The notes under the pieces: model-generated
Database searches by the model: none
What the model was told of the DNA's origin: nothing
What the model saw: the letters and a program-made list of their open reading frames with translations, nothing else
From: JAOUJD01 sp963811265
Lineage (GTDB): Bacteria; Pseudomonadota; Gammaproteobacteria; Burkholderiales; Burkholderiaceae_F
DNA: 64,000 nucleotides
Direction: 5' to 3'
NCBI GenBank assembly: GCA_963811265.1
Contig: CAWEQS010000008.1
Coordinates: 1-64,000 of the forward strand
Program-made: the position numbers and the translations under genes
Shown: piece by piece, positions 1 through 8,202 of the stretch
How positions within the stretch are numbered: the stretch's first letter is position 1
Layout of the letters: each line of letters opens with the position of its first letter

Positions 1-1
1 T

Positions 2-103
2 CGAGCTACAGCCGTAACCCGGCAGCAGCGCGCATGGGTCGCGGCGCTCGACGAGCGGCCCAACAACCGGTTCCAGTGGACGGCGCTATTGCACCGCCGC
101 TGA
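2..103 (+). CDS. C-terminal fragment of an unidentified protein
   Basis: The window opens inside a reading frame of 33 codons that ends with TGA at 101-103. The residues (RQQRAWVAALDERPNNRFQWTALLHRR) have a normal amino-acid mix, and the codon ends are C/G-rich as in the neighbouring genes, so this may be the tail of a rightward gene that starts before the window. The fragment is too short to assign to a family. Bases 104-199, up to the stop of the MerR gene, hold nothing I recognise. Confidence 0.35.
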   Translation, partial: RATAVTRQQRAWVAALDERPNNRFQWTALLHRR

Positions 104-199
104 ACCGGGGCGTTGAACGACCGCTATCGGCGTGAAATTCGCGACCGCTTTTCGGAGCGCGCCAGGTCAGCCAAGGGTCGAACGCGGTCCCTCGGGAAC

Positions 200-622
200 T
201 CAGCGCCGTGACCGGGTCGCGCGCCGCAGCAGCCGCCTGCACTCGGCCTCGTGCTGCCCGATCTCCGCCAGCGTCACCTGGATGTCCTCGTGCTGCTGCT
301 CGAGCGCGCGCCGGTGCTGCTCCAGCACGGCGAGGAACCGCTTGGCCTGCGCCGACGCGTCCTTCGGCGTCTCGTACATGTCGATCAGCTCGCGCACCTG
401 CGTGAGCGTCAGGCCGAGCCGCTTGCCGCGCAGCGTGAGCTTCAGTCGCGTGCGGTCGCGGTTGGAGTACACGCGCGTCAGGCCGGAGCGGCCGGTGCGC
501 TTGGGCTGCAGGATGCCCTGGTCCTCGTAGAAGCGGATCGCGCGCGGCGTGACGTCGAACTCGTTCGCCAGCTCCGTGATGGAGTAGGTCGTGCCTTCCT
601 TGGGTTCGCGCGTCGTCGCCAT
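200..622 (-). CDS. MerR family transcriptional regulator (LiuR-like)
   Basis: A 140-residue regulator with an N-terminal MerR helix-turn-helix (residues about 13-80, including ITELANEFDVTPRAIRFYEDQGIL and the RVYSNRDR wing). A coiled-coil dimerisation helix follows (about 95-135), rich in E, Q and R. There is no C-terminal cysteine metal-binding motif, so it is not a CueR/ZntR-type metal sensor. The sequence most resembles the LiuR group, which controls branched-chain amino-acid and acyl-CoA catabolism in proteobacteria. The gene is divergent from a metallo-beta-lactamase-fold hydrolase, and an operator-like sequence lies between them. No leucine/isovalerate genes are visible here, so the LiuR assignment is by sequence resemblance only. 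Confidence 0.85.
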   Translation of the reverse strand: MATTREPKEGTTYSITELANEFDVTPRAIRFYEDQGILQPKRTGRSGLTRVYSNRDRTRLKLTLRGKRLGLTLTQVRELIDMYETPKDASAQAKRFLAVLEQHRRALEQQHEDIQVTLAEIGQHEAECRRLLRRATRSRR

Positions 623-644
623 GGCGGCCGTAGAATCGCGTCAG

Positions 645-660
645 TTTCCGTAAACGTCAA
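645..660. promoter_or_regulatory. operator-like site between merR and the MBL-fold gene
   Basis: The sequence TTTCCGTAAACGTCAA lies in the short divergent space. It resembles the TTTACGTnnACGTnAA-type site I recall for LiuR-family regulators. On the minus strand it overlaps TTGACG, which could be the -35 of the merR gene (17 bp before GATTCT). TAGAAT at 631-636 could be a -10 for the rightward gene. The match is by eye and from memory. Confidence 0.35.
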
Positions 661-669
661 GTTGGCGAC

Positions 670-1749
670 GTGAATCCCCACGAGCACGAACTGCACTACC
701 CGTGGCCGGACGTGCCCGCCCTCGGCACGTGGACCACGCTGCGCCCGGGCGTGCACTGGGTGCGGATGCCGCTGCCGTTCGCGCTCGACCACATCAACCT
801 GTGGGTGCTGGACGACGAGGTCGACGGCCGCGCTGGATACACCGTCGTCGACAGCGGCATCAGCAGCGACGTCACCAGGCAGGCATGGGAGCGGCTGTTC
901 GACAGCGCATTCGGCGGGCTCCCCATGGTGCGGCTGCTGTGCACGCACTTCCATCCGGATCACTTCGGGCTGGCGTACTGGCTGGTCGCCGGCGGCGACC
1001 AGTCGCGGTGGCGCGCGCCGCTGTGGATGTCGGCCGCCGAGTACGCGTTCGGCCGCTTCCTCTCGCTCGGTGCCGACCAGACGACCGGCGATTCGGCCGC
1101 GAACCACTTCGCCCGCAACGGACTCGCCGATCCCGACGCGCTCGCCAAGGTGCGCGCGCGCGGCTCGGGCCACTACCCGAAGCTGGTGCCCTCGTGCCCC
1201 GCGAGCTTCCGGCGCGTGCAGGACGGCGACGAGATCGCGGTGGGTCCCGCGCACGCGAAGCGCGTGTTCCGCGCGATCGTCGGCTTCGGCCACGCGCCCG
1301 AGCACGTGTCGCTCTTCTGCGAGGACGACGAGCTGCTGATCTCCGGCGACATGGTTCTGCCGCGCATCTCGACCAACGTCAGCGTGTTCGACCTCGAGCC
1401 CGACGGCGATCCGCTGCCGCGCTACCTGCACTCGCTCGACCGCCTGCTGCTGCTGCCGGCCGACACGCTCGTGCTTCCGTCCCACGGCAAGCCGTTCACC
1501 GGGCTGCACGCGCGCATCGCGCAGCAGCACGCGCACCACGCCGATCGCCTCGCGGAGGTGCTGGCCGCGTGCGCGACGCCCCAGACCGCCGCGTCGATCG
1601 TGCCGCTGCTGTTCAAGCGCGCGCTGGACCTGCACCAGACCACGTTCGCCCTCGGCGAGGCGCTCGCGCACCTGCACGCGCTCTGGCACGCCGGCAGCAT
1701 CGCGCGCCGGCTCGACGACGACGGCGTCTACCGCTTCACGACCGCATGA
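670..1749 (+). CDS. metallo-beta-lactamase-fold hydrolase
   Basis: A 359-residue protein of the MBL-fold family. The first zinc-binding motif is H93-F-H95-P-D97-H98, and later ligands are probably the His in GFGHAPEH, the Asp in SGDM and the His in LPSHGKP. The C-terminal 80 residues look like the small winged-helix domain (BLACT_WH) seen in LACTB2/thioesterase-like members. This family usually hydrolyses thioesters or glyoxalase-like substrates, but the substrate cannot be told here. The start is GTG. The stop overlaps the next gene's ATG (ATGA), so the two are probably co-translated. Confidence 0.85.
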   Translation: MNPHEHELHYPWPDVPALGTWTTLRPGVHWVRMPLPFALDHINLWVLDDEVDGRAGYTVVDSGISSDVTRQAWERLFDSAFGGLPMVRLLCTHFHPDHFGLAYWLVAGGDQSRWRAPLWMSAAEYAFGRFLSLGADQTTGDSAANHFARNGLADPDALAKVRARGSGHYPKLVPSCPASFRRVQDGDEIAVGPAHAKRVFRAIVGFGHAPEHVSLFCEDDELLISGDMVLPRISTNVSVFDLEPDGDPLPRYLHSLDRLLLLPADTLVLPSHGKPFTGLHARIAQQHAHHADRLAEVLAACATPQTAASIVPLLFKRALDLHQTTFALGEALAHLHALWHAGSIARRLDDDGVYRFTTA

Positions 1750-2945
1750 ACAACGACACCAGCAAGCCGCGCCAGCCCGCCACGCAACTCGTCGCCGGCG
1801 GTCGCGACCGCGCGACCAGCTTCGACTACGTCAATCCGCCGCTGGTGCGCGGGTCCACGGTGCTGCACGACAGCGTTGCCGACATGAAGGCGCGGTCGCA
1901 GGCGCGGCTCGCCGGCGACGACGAGATCGCCACCTACGGCATCTACGGCACGCCGACCCACCAGGCGTTCTACGCCGCGCTCAACGCGCTGGAGGGCGGC
2001 TACCGCAGCTGGGCGCTGCCGACCGGCCTGGCCGCGTGCACGATGGCGCTGCTCGCGTTCGTACGCGCCGGAGACCACGTACTCATCCCCGACTCGGTCT
2101 ACGGGCCGACGCGCCGCTTCAGCCGGCAGACGCTGTCGCGGTTCGGCATCGACACGACGTTCTACGACCCGTGCATCGGCGACGAGCTGGAGCAGCTGTT
2201 CCGGCCGACCACGCGCGTGCTCTTCCTGGAGTCGCCGGGCTCGCTGACCTTCGAGATGCAGGACGTGCCGCGGCTCGCCGCGATCGCGCGCCGCCACGAC
2301 GCCTTCAGCGTGATCGACAACACGTGGGCGACGCCGCTCTTCTTCCAGCCGCTGGCGCACGGCGTCGACGTCTCGCTGCACGCGGCGACCAAGTACATCG
2401 GCGGCCACTCCGACCTGCTGATGGGCACGTTGACCGTCAACGAACGGGCGTGGCCCGCGATCCGCGAGGCGATGCACTTCTACGGCCTGACCACCAGTCC
2501 GGACGACGTCTACCTGGCGCACCGCGGCCTGCACACGATGGGCGCGCGGCTGGCGCTGCATCGCGCGAACGCCGATCGGCTGATCGCGTGGTTGCGCGGG
2601 CAGCCGGAAGTGGAGCGCGTGCTGTATCCGGCGCTGCCCGACGATCCCGGCCACGCGCTGTGGAAGCGCGACATGAGCGGCGCATCCGGGCTGTTCGGCG
2701 TCGTGCTGAGGCCCGGACTGCCGGCCGGCGCGCTGGAGGCGCTGATCGACAGCGCGCAGCTGTTCGGTCGCGGCTACTCGTGGGGCGGCTACGAGAGCCT
2801 GATGATTCCGGTGTTCCCGGAACGCACGGTCGTGCCGTGCCCGTACGAAGGCCGGCTGTTCCGCATCGCGGCCGGACTCGAGGACGCCGACGACCTCGTC
2901 GCCGACCTCGAGCGCAGCTTCGCGGCGCTACGCGCCGTGCGCTGA
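1746..2945 (+). CDS. metC: cystathionine beta-lyase / Cys-Met metabolism PLP enzyme
   Basis: A 399-residue pyridoxal-phosphate enzyme of the Cys/Met metabolism family. The PLP lysine is in SLHAATKYIGGHSD, preceded by the VIDNTWATP strand that carries the cofactor-binding Asp. Full length for the family. The C-terminal GYSWGGYESL motif is typical of MetC-type cystathionine beta-lyases (cystathionine to homocysteine, pyruvate and ammonia). Family members also include gamma-lyases and synthases, so the reaction is inferred. The ATG overlaps the stop of the MBL-fold gene. The 3' end overlaps the convergent binding-protein gene by 18 bp. Confidence 0.85.
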   Translation: MNNDTSKPRQPATQLVAGGRDRATSFDYVNPPLVRGSTVLHDSVADMKARSQARLAGDDEIATYGIYGTPTHQAFYAALNALEGGYRSWALPTGLAACTMALLAFVRAGDHVLIPDSVYGPTRRFSRQTLSRFGIDTTFYDPCIGDELEQLFRPTTRVLFLESPGSLTFEMQDVPRLAAIARRHDAFSVIDNTWATPLFFQPLAHGVDVSLHAATKYIGGHSDLLMGTLTVNERAWPAIREAMHFYGLTTSPDDVYLAHRGLHTMGARLALHRANADRLIAWLRGQPEVERVLYPALPDDPGHALWKRDMSGASGLFGVVLRPGLPAGALEALIDSAQLFGRGYSWGGYESLMIPVFPERTVVPCPYEGRLFRIAAGLEDADDLVADLERSFAALRAVR

Positions 2946-3710
2946 CATCGCGCGCCGCAGCTCGCGCAGGTAGGCGAGCCCCGGAATCGCGCGGCTGCCG
3001 TACCAGCTCGTCATCTCCGCATCGATCAGCCGCACCGGCGGCGCGACCTGCGTGCGGAGTGCCTGCGCGTGAGCCTCGGTGAACAGGAACGGTTCGGTCG
3101 ACAGCAGCACGCGGTCGACGGCGTTCGCCGCGGCGACGACGTCATCGACCTGCGGATACCGCGCCGCGCCCGCCCAGCCGCCTGGCGGCGTGGTCACTTC
3201 CCAGCCGACACAGGCGAGTGTCCGGGCGATGTACGTGTCCGCCGCGATCGTCATCCAGGGGTCCTTCCAGATCAGGTAGAGCACCCGCTCGCGCGTCCAG
3301 CTGGATTGCCGGCACAGGTCAAGTTCGCCGCGCAGCGCCGCGGCGAGTTCACCGGCCCGCTGCTCCGCGCCGAACAGCGCACCCATCAGCGCGTACAGCG
3401 CCAGGTTGTCCTCGGGGGCGTTGGGATGCGTCACCACGACGTGCGGCACGAAGCGCCGCAGGGCTTCGACGGCGCCGGCCTCGTTCTCGTCGACATTGAC
3501 GATGACGTGCGTGGGTCGCAGCGCGCGCAGCGCCTCGAGCTTCACGTCCTTGGTGCCGCCGACTTTCGGCAGGTCGCGGACCGCGGGCTCGGGATGGATG
3601 CAGAACCCGGTGCGGCCGACGACCCGCGCGCCGAGGCCGAGAGCGAACAGCAGCTCCGTGATCGACGGCACCAGCGACACGATGCGCGCGGCGGGCGCCG
3701 GCGCGTGCAT
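2928..3710 (-). CDS. helical-backbone metal-chelate binding protein (BtuF-like)
   Basis: A protein of about 260 residues beginning ARIVSLVPSITELLFALGLG, the start of the cobalamin/siderophore-binding (BtuF/FepB) fold. It continues with the conserved VGRTGFCIHP, PKVGGTKD and LRPTHVIVNVDEN segments. There is no clear signal peptide and no permease or ATPase gene nearby, so a transport role is uncertain; stand-alone cytosolic members of this family are common. An upstream ATG at 3746 would overlap the kinase gene's end; I prefer the ATG at 3710 because the domain begins immediately after it. It is probably co-transcribed with the kinase gene. Confidence 0.75.
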   Translation of the reverse strand: MHAPAPAARIVSLVPSITELLFALGLGARVVGRTGFCIHPEPAVRDLPKVGGTKDVKLEALRALRPTHVIVNVDENEAGAVEALRRFVPHVVVTHPNAPEDNLALYALMGALFGAEQRAGELAAALRGELDLCRQSSWTRERVLYLIWKDPWMTIAADTYIARTLACVGWEVTTPPGGWAGAARYPQVDDVVAAANAVDRVLLSTEPFLFTEAHAQALRTQVAPPVRLIDAEMTSWYGSRAIPGLAYLRELRRAMSAHGA

Positions 3711-3735
3711 CACGCCGGCGCTGTCTCGCAGCGTC

Positions 3736-5019
3736 TCAGCCGGCATCGGTCGCGGCGAGCGCCTTGGCGAAGAAGTCGACGCTGCCGAAGTTCCCCGACT
3801 TGAGGGCCAGTGCGAGCGGAGCGGTTCCCTGGGCCGCCGTCCATGGCACGCCGGGGTCGATCTCCGCGCCGATGGCGAGCGCTTCGATGCCGAGCGCCTG
3901 GACGACCGCACCCGAAGTCTCGCCGCCGGCGACGACGAGCCGGCGCACGCCGGCCGCGACGGCCTGTCGCGCGAGATGGGCGAAGGCCGATTCGATGGCC
4001 GCGGCGGCGCGCTCGCGCCCGCCCGTGCCGAGCGAGTCCTGCAGCGCCTGCACGTCGGCGGGCGCCGCGCTCGAATGGATCAGGCACGGGCCCTGCGCCA
4101 CGTGCTCGTGCAGCCAACGCGTGGCCGCTTCGAGTTCGGCGCGGCCCGCGACGAGGGCGGCCGCATCGAGCCGGCGGGCGGGATGCTCACGGGAGAACCA
4201 GCCCACCTGGTCGCGCGTGGCCTGCGAGCAGCTGCCCGCAAGGACGAGCGCCGGCCCCCCGCGCGGCACGTCGGCTTCGGCGTGGTCGCGCGCCGGTGCG
4301 GCCCCGCGCGCCCGCGCGTTCTCGGGCAGTCCGAGCGCGATCCCGGAGCCGCCCACCAGCAGCGGCAGGTCGCGCGCCGCCTGCGCGAGGACGTGCAGGT
4401 CCTCGTCGTCGGTCGCGTCGGCGATCGCGTAGCGGATGCCGTCGGACCGCAGCCGCTCGATGGCGGTGTGCACGGCCTCGGCGCCGAAGCGCACGAACGC
4501 GTGCGGCAGCAGGCCCACCTTGTGGCGTGTCTGCCGGCCGAGCACGCGCACGAGGCTGGCATCGCGCATGGGGGTGAGCGGGTGATCGCGCATCGGCGAG
4601 TCCGACAGGAGCTGCGCGCCCACGAAGAGGTGCCCCTGGTACACCGTGCGGCCGTTGGCGGGGAAGGCCGGGCACACGAGCGCGAGATCGCCGCCCAGCG
4701 CGTCGAGCAAGGCGTCGGCGACCGGGCCGATGTTGCCGGCGTCGGTCGAGTCGAACGTCGAGCAGATCTTGAACAGGAACCGGTCGGCGCCGCAGGCCTT
4801 CAGCCAGGCGAGCGCGCGCAACGACTGGTCGACGGCCTCGCCCACCGGTGCCGTGCGCGACTTCAGCGCGACCACGACCGCGTCGGCCTCCGGCAGGGGC
4901 AGGTCGGCGCGCGGAACGCCGTTGACCTGCACCGTGCGCAGGCCGCCCTTCGTCAGCGTGTTGGCCAGGTCGGTGGCGCCGGTGAAGTCATCGGCGATGC
5001 ATCCGAGGGCGATGGCCAT
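3736..5019 (-). CDS. four-carbon acid sugar kinase family protein (OtnK-like)
   Basis: A 427-residue protein of the former DUF1537 family. The N-terminal domain starts GCIADDFTGATDLANTL, the substrate-binding motif of this family. The C-terminal nucleotide-binding domain holds VVAGGETSGAVVQALGI and ends GSVDFFAKAL. Characterised members phosphorylate 3-oxo-tetronates or erythronate/threonate. The usual partners (PdxA2-like dehydrogenase, class II aldolase, isomerase) are absent nearby, so the true substrate is open. It lies 13 bp downstream of the SDR gene on the same strand. Confidence 0.85.
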   Translation of the reverse strand: MAIALGCIADDFTGATDLANTLTKGGLRTVQVNGVPRADLPLPEADAVVVALKSRTAPVGEAVDQSLRALAWLKACGADRFLFKICSTFDSTDAGNIGPVADALLDALGGDLALVCPAFPANGRTVYQGHLFVGAQLLSDSPMRDHPLTPMRDASLVRVLGRQTRHKVGLLPHAFVRFGAEAVHTAIERLRSDGIRYAIADATDDEDLHVLAQAARDLPLLVGGSGIALGLPENARARGAAPARDHAEADVPRGGPALVLAGSCSQATRDQVGWFSREHPARRLDAAALVAGRAELEAATRWLHEHVAQGPCLIHSSAAPADVQALQDSLGTGGRERAAAAIESAFAHLARQAVAAGVRRLVVAGGETSGAVVQALGIEALAIGAEIDPGVPWTAAQGTAPLALALKSGNFGSVDFFAKALAATDAG

Positions 5020-5032
5020 CGATCGAAGTCGG

Positions 5033-5797
5033 TCAGGCGGTCGCGCGGGGCTTCTGGCGACGGTTGGCCACCAGCCGGTCGAACAGCCAGCGCGGCACGA
5101 GGCGCATCAGCGCCGTGACGACGCCCATCTGCCAGGGAATCGTCCGGTAGCGCGCGCCGGCCACGATCGCATCGGCGGCGCGCGGGGCGAAGTCCGCGAC
5201 GTCCATCAGGAACGGCATGCGGTACGGGTTCTTCGCGGTCAGCGGCGTGCGTATGAACCCGGGCGAGATCGTGACGACGTTGACGTGATGCTTCGCCATC
5301 TCGACGCGCAGGCTTTCGAGGTAGGTGATCGCCGCGGACTTCGATGCGCAGTAGGCATCGGAGCCCGGCAATCCGCGGATTCCCGCGACGCTCGCGATGC
5401 CGACCAGCGTCCCGCGGCGCACCGACTTCATCCGCGCGATGAACGGATGGAAGGTGTACGCCATGGCGAGCACGTTGGTCGTCAGCACCTTCTCGAACTG
5501 CGCGAGATCCTCGTAGTGCTCGGTCTTCACGCCGACGGAAATGCCGGCGTTGGCGATCACGATGTCGACTCCGCCCGCCGCCTGCTCGAACGCGCGGCCG
5601 GCCGCGATCAGCGCGTCCTTGTCGGTCACGTCGACGGCGTACACGTGGTGGGTTCCGGGCAGGCTCGCGGCCAGCGATTCGAGCGCTTCGCGGCGGCGCG
5701 CGACGAGGCCGAGCGTGGCGCCGCGCGAGGCGAATTCCCTGGCGAGTTCCTCGCCGATGCCGCTCGACGCACCGGTGATGAAGACGTTCATCGGCAT
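5033..5797 (-). CDS. SDR family oxidoreductase
   Basis: A classical short-chain dehydrogenase of about 254 residues. It has the NAD(P)-binding TGASSGIGEE at the N-terminus, the ANAG strand, a catalytic Ser in GIASVAGIRG and YCASKSA as the YxxxK motif. Arg residues after the first beta strand (VARRRE) suggest NADPH preference. The start is taken at MPMNVFITG (5797); the ATG at 5791 is equally possible. Betaproteobacteria often carry an SDR gene downstream of argS–SPOR–dsbA, and this fits that place although a peptidase gene separates it from dsbA. Substrate unknown. Confidence 0.85.
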   Translation of the reverse strand: MPMNVFITGASSGIGEELAREFASRGATLGLVARRREALESLAASLPGTHHVYAVDVTDKDALIAAGRAFEQAAGGVDIVIANAGISVGVKTEHYEDLAQFEKVLTTNVLAMAYTFHPFIARMKSVRRGTLVGIASVAGIRGLPGSDAYCASKSAAITYLESLRVEMAKHHVNVVTISPGFIRTPLTAKNPYRMPFLMDVADFAPRAADAIVAGARYRTIPWQMGVVTALMRLVPRWLFDRLVANRRQKPRATA

Positions 5798-5819
5798 GCG
5801 GGAAGTGTACGTCGCGGCG

Positions 5820-7247
5820 CTATCGCCGCTTCTTCGTTGCACCCTTGCGCGTCGCCTTCACGGGCTGCTGCGCTTCCGCGATCTCCTGCCCGCTCCGGCC
5901 CGCCAGCTTGGGCGTGATGTTGTCGTCGATCCACTTCTGGTCCCACCACTCCACCGGCAGCACCGCGACGCCGTCGAGGTAGACCCCGAAGTGCAGGTGA
6001 TCGCCGGCGGCCAGCCCGGTCTCGCCCGTCCTGCCGAGGACCTGGCGCTTGGCGACGGTGTCGCCCAGCTTCACGTCGATCGAGTTCAGGTGGCTGTAGA
6101 GCGTGTAGAGGCCGAGCCCGTGGTCGAGGATCACCGTGTTGCCGTAGATGCCCAGGTCGCCGGTGAAGGCCACCGTGCCGCTGTTCGCCGCTTCGGCCGG
6201 GTAGTTCTTCGTCACCGAGAGGTCGTAGCCGAGGTGGTACGCGACATCGATGGCTTCGCCCTTGTACGTGTACGTCCGCTCGTCCGCGAAGTTCGCCTCG
6301 ACCTTCGAGTTGCTGAGCTGGGCGAACGCGTCCTTCCACAGGATCGTGGGAGTGGTCTTCTTCGTGACCGCGGTGATGTCGGCCTCGTTCTGCTTCCGCA
6401 ACTGCTTGTTCACGGCGACGAAGACGTCCTTCGGCGCGCCTTGCCGGGCGGACGCGTCGGCGAGCAGCGGCGTGATCTTGTTCTGCAGGAAGCTGTCCGA
6501 CAGGGCGATGGTGCTCTTCTTGTACTTGACGTTCTTCAACTCGTAGGCGAGCCGCATCTCGCGCGTGTTTCCGGCCTTGTCGGTGGCGACCAGCGTGGGC
6601 CTCGCCTCGGGCGAGACGTTGTACGGATGCGCGAAGAGGGCCAGGAAGTGGTCCGGATGGTCCTTCACCTGGCCGGGGAAGCCGCGGAAGAAGTAGTCGC
6701 CGATCTTCACGCCGCTGGTTGCCGTGTCCGCCGACGCCTTGTAGACGATCACACCGACGCCACCGAAATTCACGTAGCGGTCGTCGGCGATGAGTTCCAG
6801 CGTGGGCGGCGTGATGTCGATCGTGACGTTCTTCTCCAGCGCGGCGTCGTTGCCGGCGAAGAAGCGCGCGAGCGAGGCATCGCGCGCGGCGACGCGAAGC
6901 ACCGCGGGACCTTCCTTCACGCCGGGCACCTTCGCCAGGGCCACCGTGATCTTCTTCTCGCTCACGGCCTTGTCGAACTGCTCGGCGGCGAGCTTGTGCT
7001 CGGTTCCGCCCTGCGACAGCGTCGCCGTGACGGACTTCAGGCCGGCGCCCTTGTCGGTGACCTGGATCTCGAGCGGCGCCAGGCCCAGCGTGTCGACGTT
7101 CGGCGAGACGGTGATCTGCGGCGGCTCGGACTCGAAGCGAGGCGCCAGGAGGTACGAACCGCCGGCGATGGCGGCGATGACGATCACGAGGAGAACGATG
7201 AGGATCGGGAGCTTGCTGCGTCGTCTATCGGACGGGAAAGCGTTCAT
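5820..7247 (-). CDS. membrane-anchored M23 family metallopeptidase
   Basis: A 475-residue protein with a single N-terminal membrane anchor (residues 14-34). A long beta-rich periplasmic region of about 290 residues follows, then a C-terminal LytM/M23 peptidase domain (about 330-435). All zinc and catalytic residues are visible: H338-x3-D342, H386 and H417-L-H419. It should therefore be an active endopeptidase cutting peptidoglycan cross-links. The C-terminus is a basic tail ending GATKKRR. The middle segment includes DKGAGLKSV and TPPTLEL stretches resembling Ig-like modules. It sits 22 bp upstream of the SDR gene and is separated from dsbA by a terminator. Confidence 0.88.
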   Translation of the reverse strand: MNAFPSDRRRSKLPILIVLLVIVIAAIAGGSYLLAPRFESEPPQITVSPNVDTLGLAPLEIQVTDKGAGLKSVTATLSQGGTEHKLAAEQFDKAVSEKKITVALAKVPGVKEGPAVLRVAARDASLARFFAGNDAALEKNVTIDITPPTLELIADDRYVNFGGVGVIVYKASADTATSGVKIGDYFFRGFPGQVKDHPDHFLALFAHPYNVSPEARPTLVATDKAGNTREMRLAYELKNVKYKKSTIALSDSFLQNKITPLLADASARQGAPKDVFVAVNKQLRKQNEADITAVTKKTTPTILWKDAFAQLSNSKVEANFADERTYTYKGEAIDVAYHLGYDLSVTKNYPAEAANSGTVAFTGDLGIYGNTVILDHGLGLYTLYSHLNSIDVKLGDTVAKRQVLGRTGETGLAAGDHLHFGVYLDGVAVLPVEWWDQKWIDDNITPKLAGRSGQEIAEAQQPVKATRKGATKKRR

Positions 7248-7387
7248 GCGGGCATCTCAATGGGTTGGGGGGCGAGCGTGGCGACGAGGACGAGCATGAG
7301 GACGGTGAACCGCTCGCGTGCGACGGATCGAAGCATAGCGGCCGCCGCTTCCGAAACGGGCTCGCACACTAGTGCGAAACCCCGAAT

Positions 7388-7414
7388 GAAAACGGCCCGC
7401 CAGCGGCGGGCCGT
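7388..7414 (-). terminator. rho-independent terminator after dsbA
   Basis: A 10-bp perfect stem (7392-7401 with 7405-7414) and a three-base loop, followed on the minus strand by TTTT (bases 7389-7392). It lies just past the dsbA stop and should end the argS–SPOR–dsbA transcript before the M23 gene. Confidence 0.8.
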
Positions 7415-7434
7415 CGCGCGGAGTCGGGTCCGTT

Positions 7435-8089
7435 CTACTTCTTGCCGCCGCGCTCGGCGCGCGCGCGCTGGATCAGGTAGTCCATCACGGGCAGGCTGCC
7501 CTCGCGCGAGCCGACCATGTGCGGCGCCGTCATGAACCTGCCGTCGATCGCCATCGCCGGCGTGCCGTCGACCTTGTAGGCCTTCCACACCTGGCCGGCG
7601 CGCGACGCGCGGGTCCCGACGGCGAACGAGTTGAAGGTGTCGAGCCACTGCTTGCGGTCGATGCCGTTGGCGGCCATGAAGTCCGCGATTTCGTCCGTCT
7701 TCAGCAGCGGCCGGCGGTCGACCTGGACCGCCTTGAACACCTTGGCGTGCAGCTCCTCGGTCTTCTTCAGCGCTTCGAGCGTGAAGTAGATCTTCACGTG
7801 CGGCAGCGTCTGGTCGTTCCAGGCGATCGGGTTGCGGCGGTACTCGACGTCGGCCGGAAGCGTCTTGCGCCACGCGGCGAGGATCGGGTCGTACGACGCG
7901 CAGTGCGGGCAGGTGTACTGGAAGAACTCCAGCACCTCGATCTTGTTGCCGCTTTCGGTGGGCTGCGGCGGCTTGACGAGCGTGAAGTCCTTCACCTCCT
8001 GGGGCGTGCGTGCCCTGCGCATGCGCCAGGCAGGGGGCGAGGGCGGCGGCGATCAGAAGGTGGCGGCGGCGTGGCGACAGGCTCGACAT
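7435..8089 (-). CDS. dsbA: thiol:disulfide interchange protein DsbA, frameshifted in this sequence
   Basis: Periplasmic thiol oxidase that donates disulfides to exported proteins. The mature part (7435 to about 8000) has the redox motif CPHC in FFQYTCPHCASYD and the cis-Pro loop DGTPAMAIDG. The signal peptide (MSSLSPRRRHLLIAAALAPCLAHAQG) lies in a different frame starting at 8089. Removing one base from the G run at 8001-8004 joins AHAQGTHA directly to QEVKDFTLVKPPQPTE, the expected mature start. I therefore read this as one gene with a one-base insertion, probably a sequence error. It is downstream of argS and the SPOR gene, as in Burkholderia-like genomes. Confidence 0.88.
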
Positions 8090-8202
8090 GCGTGTTCTCT
8101 CCGGAGGGGGTCTTCGTTACAACGCAATTCTGACAGGCGCGGATGACCGGGGTTCGCCCGGGGGGCTGGGGTTCACCCGGGGGCGGCGGCCCGGCGGCGC
8201 GC

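Noticed and set aside
3406..5118. 570-codon + strand frame over the OtnK-like and BtuF-like genes
   Set aside because: Low-complexity Arg/Ala-rich translation; both minus-strand genes are well supported.
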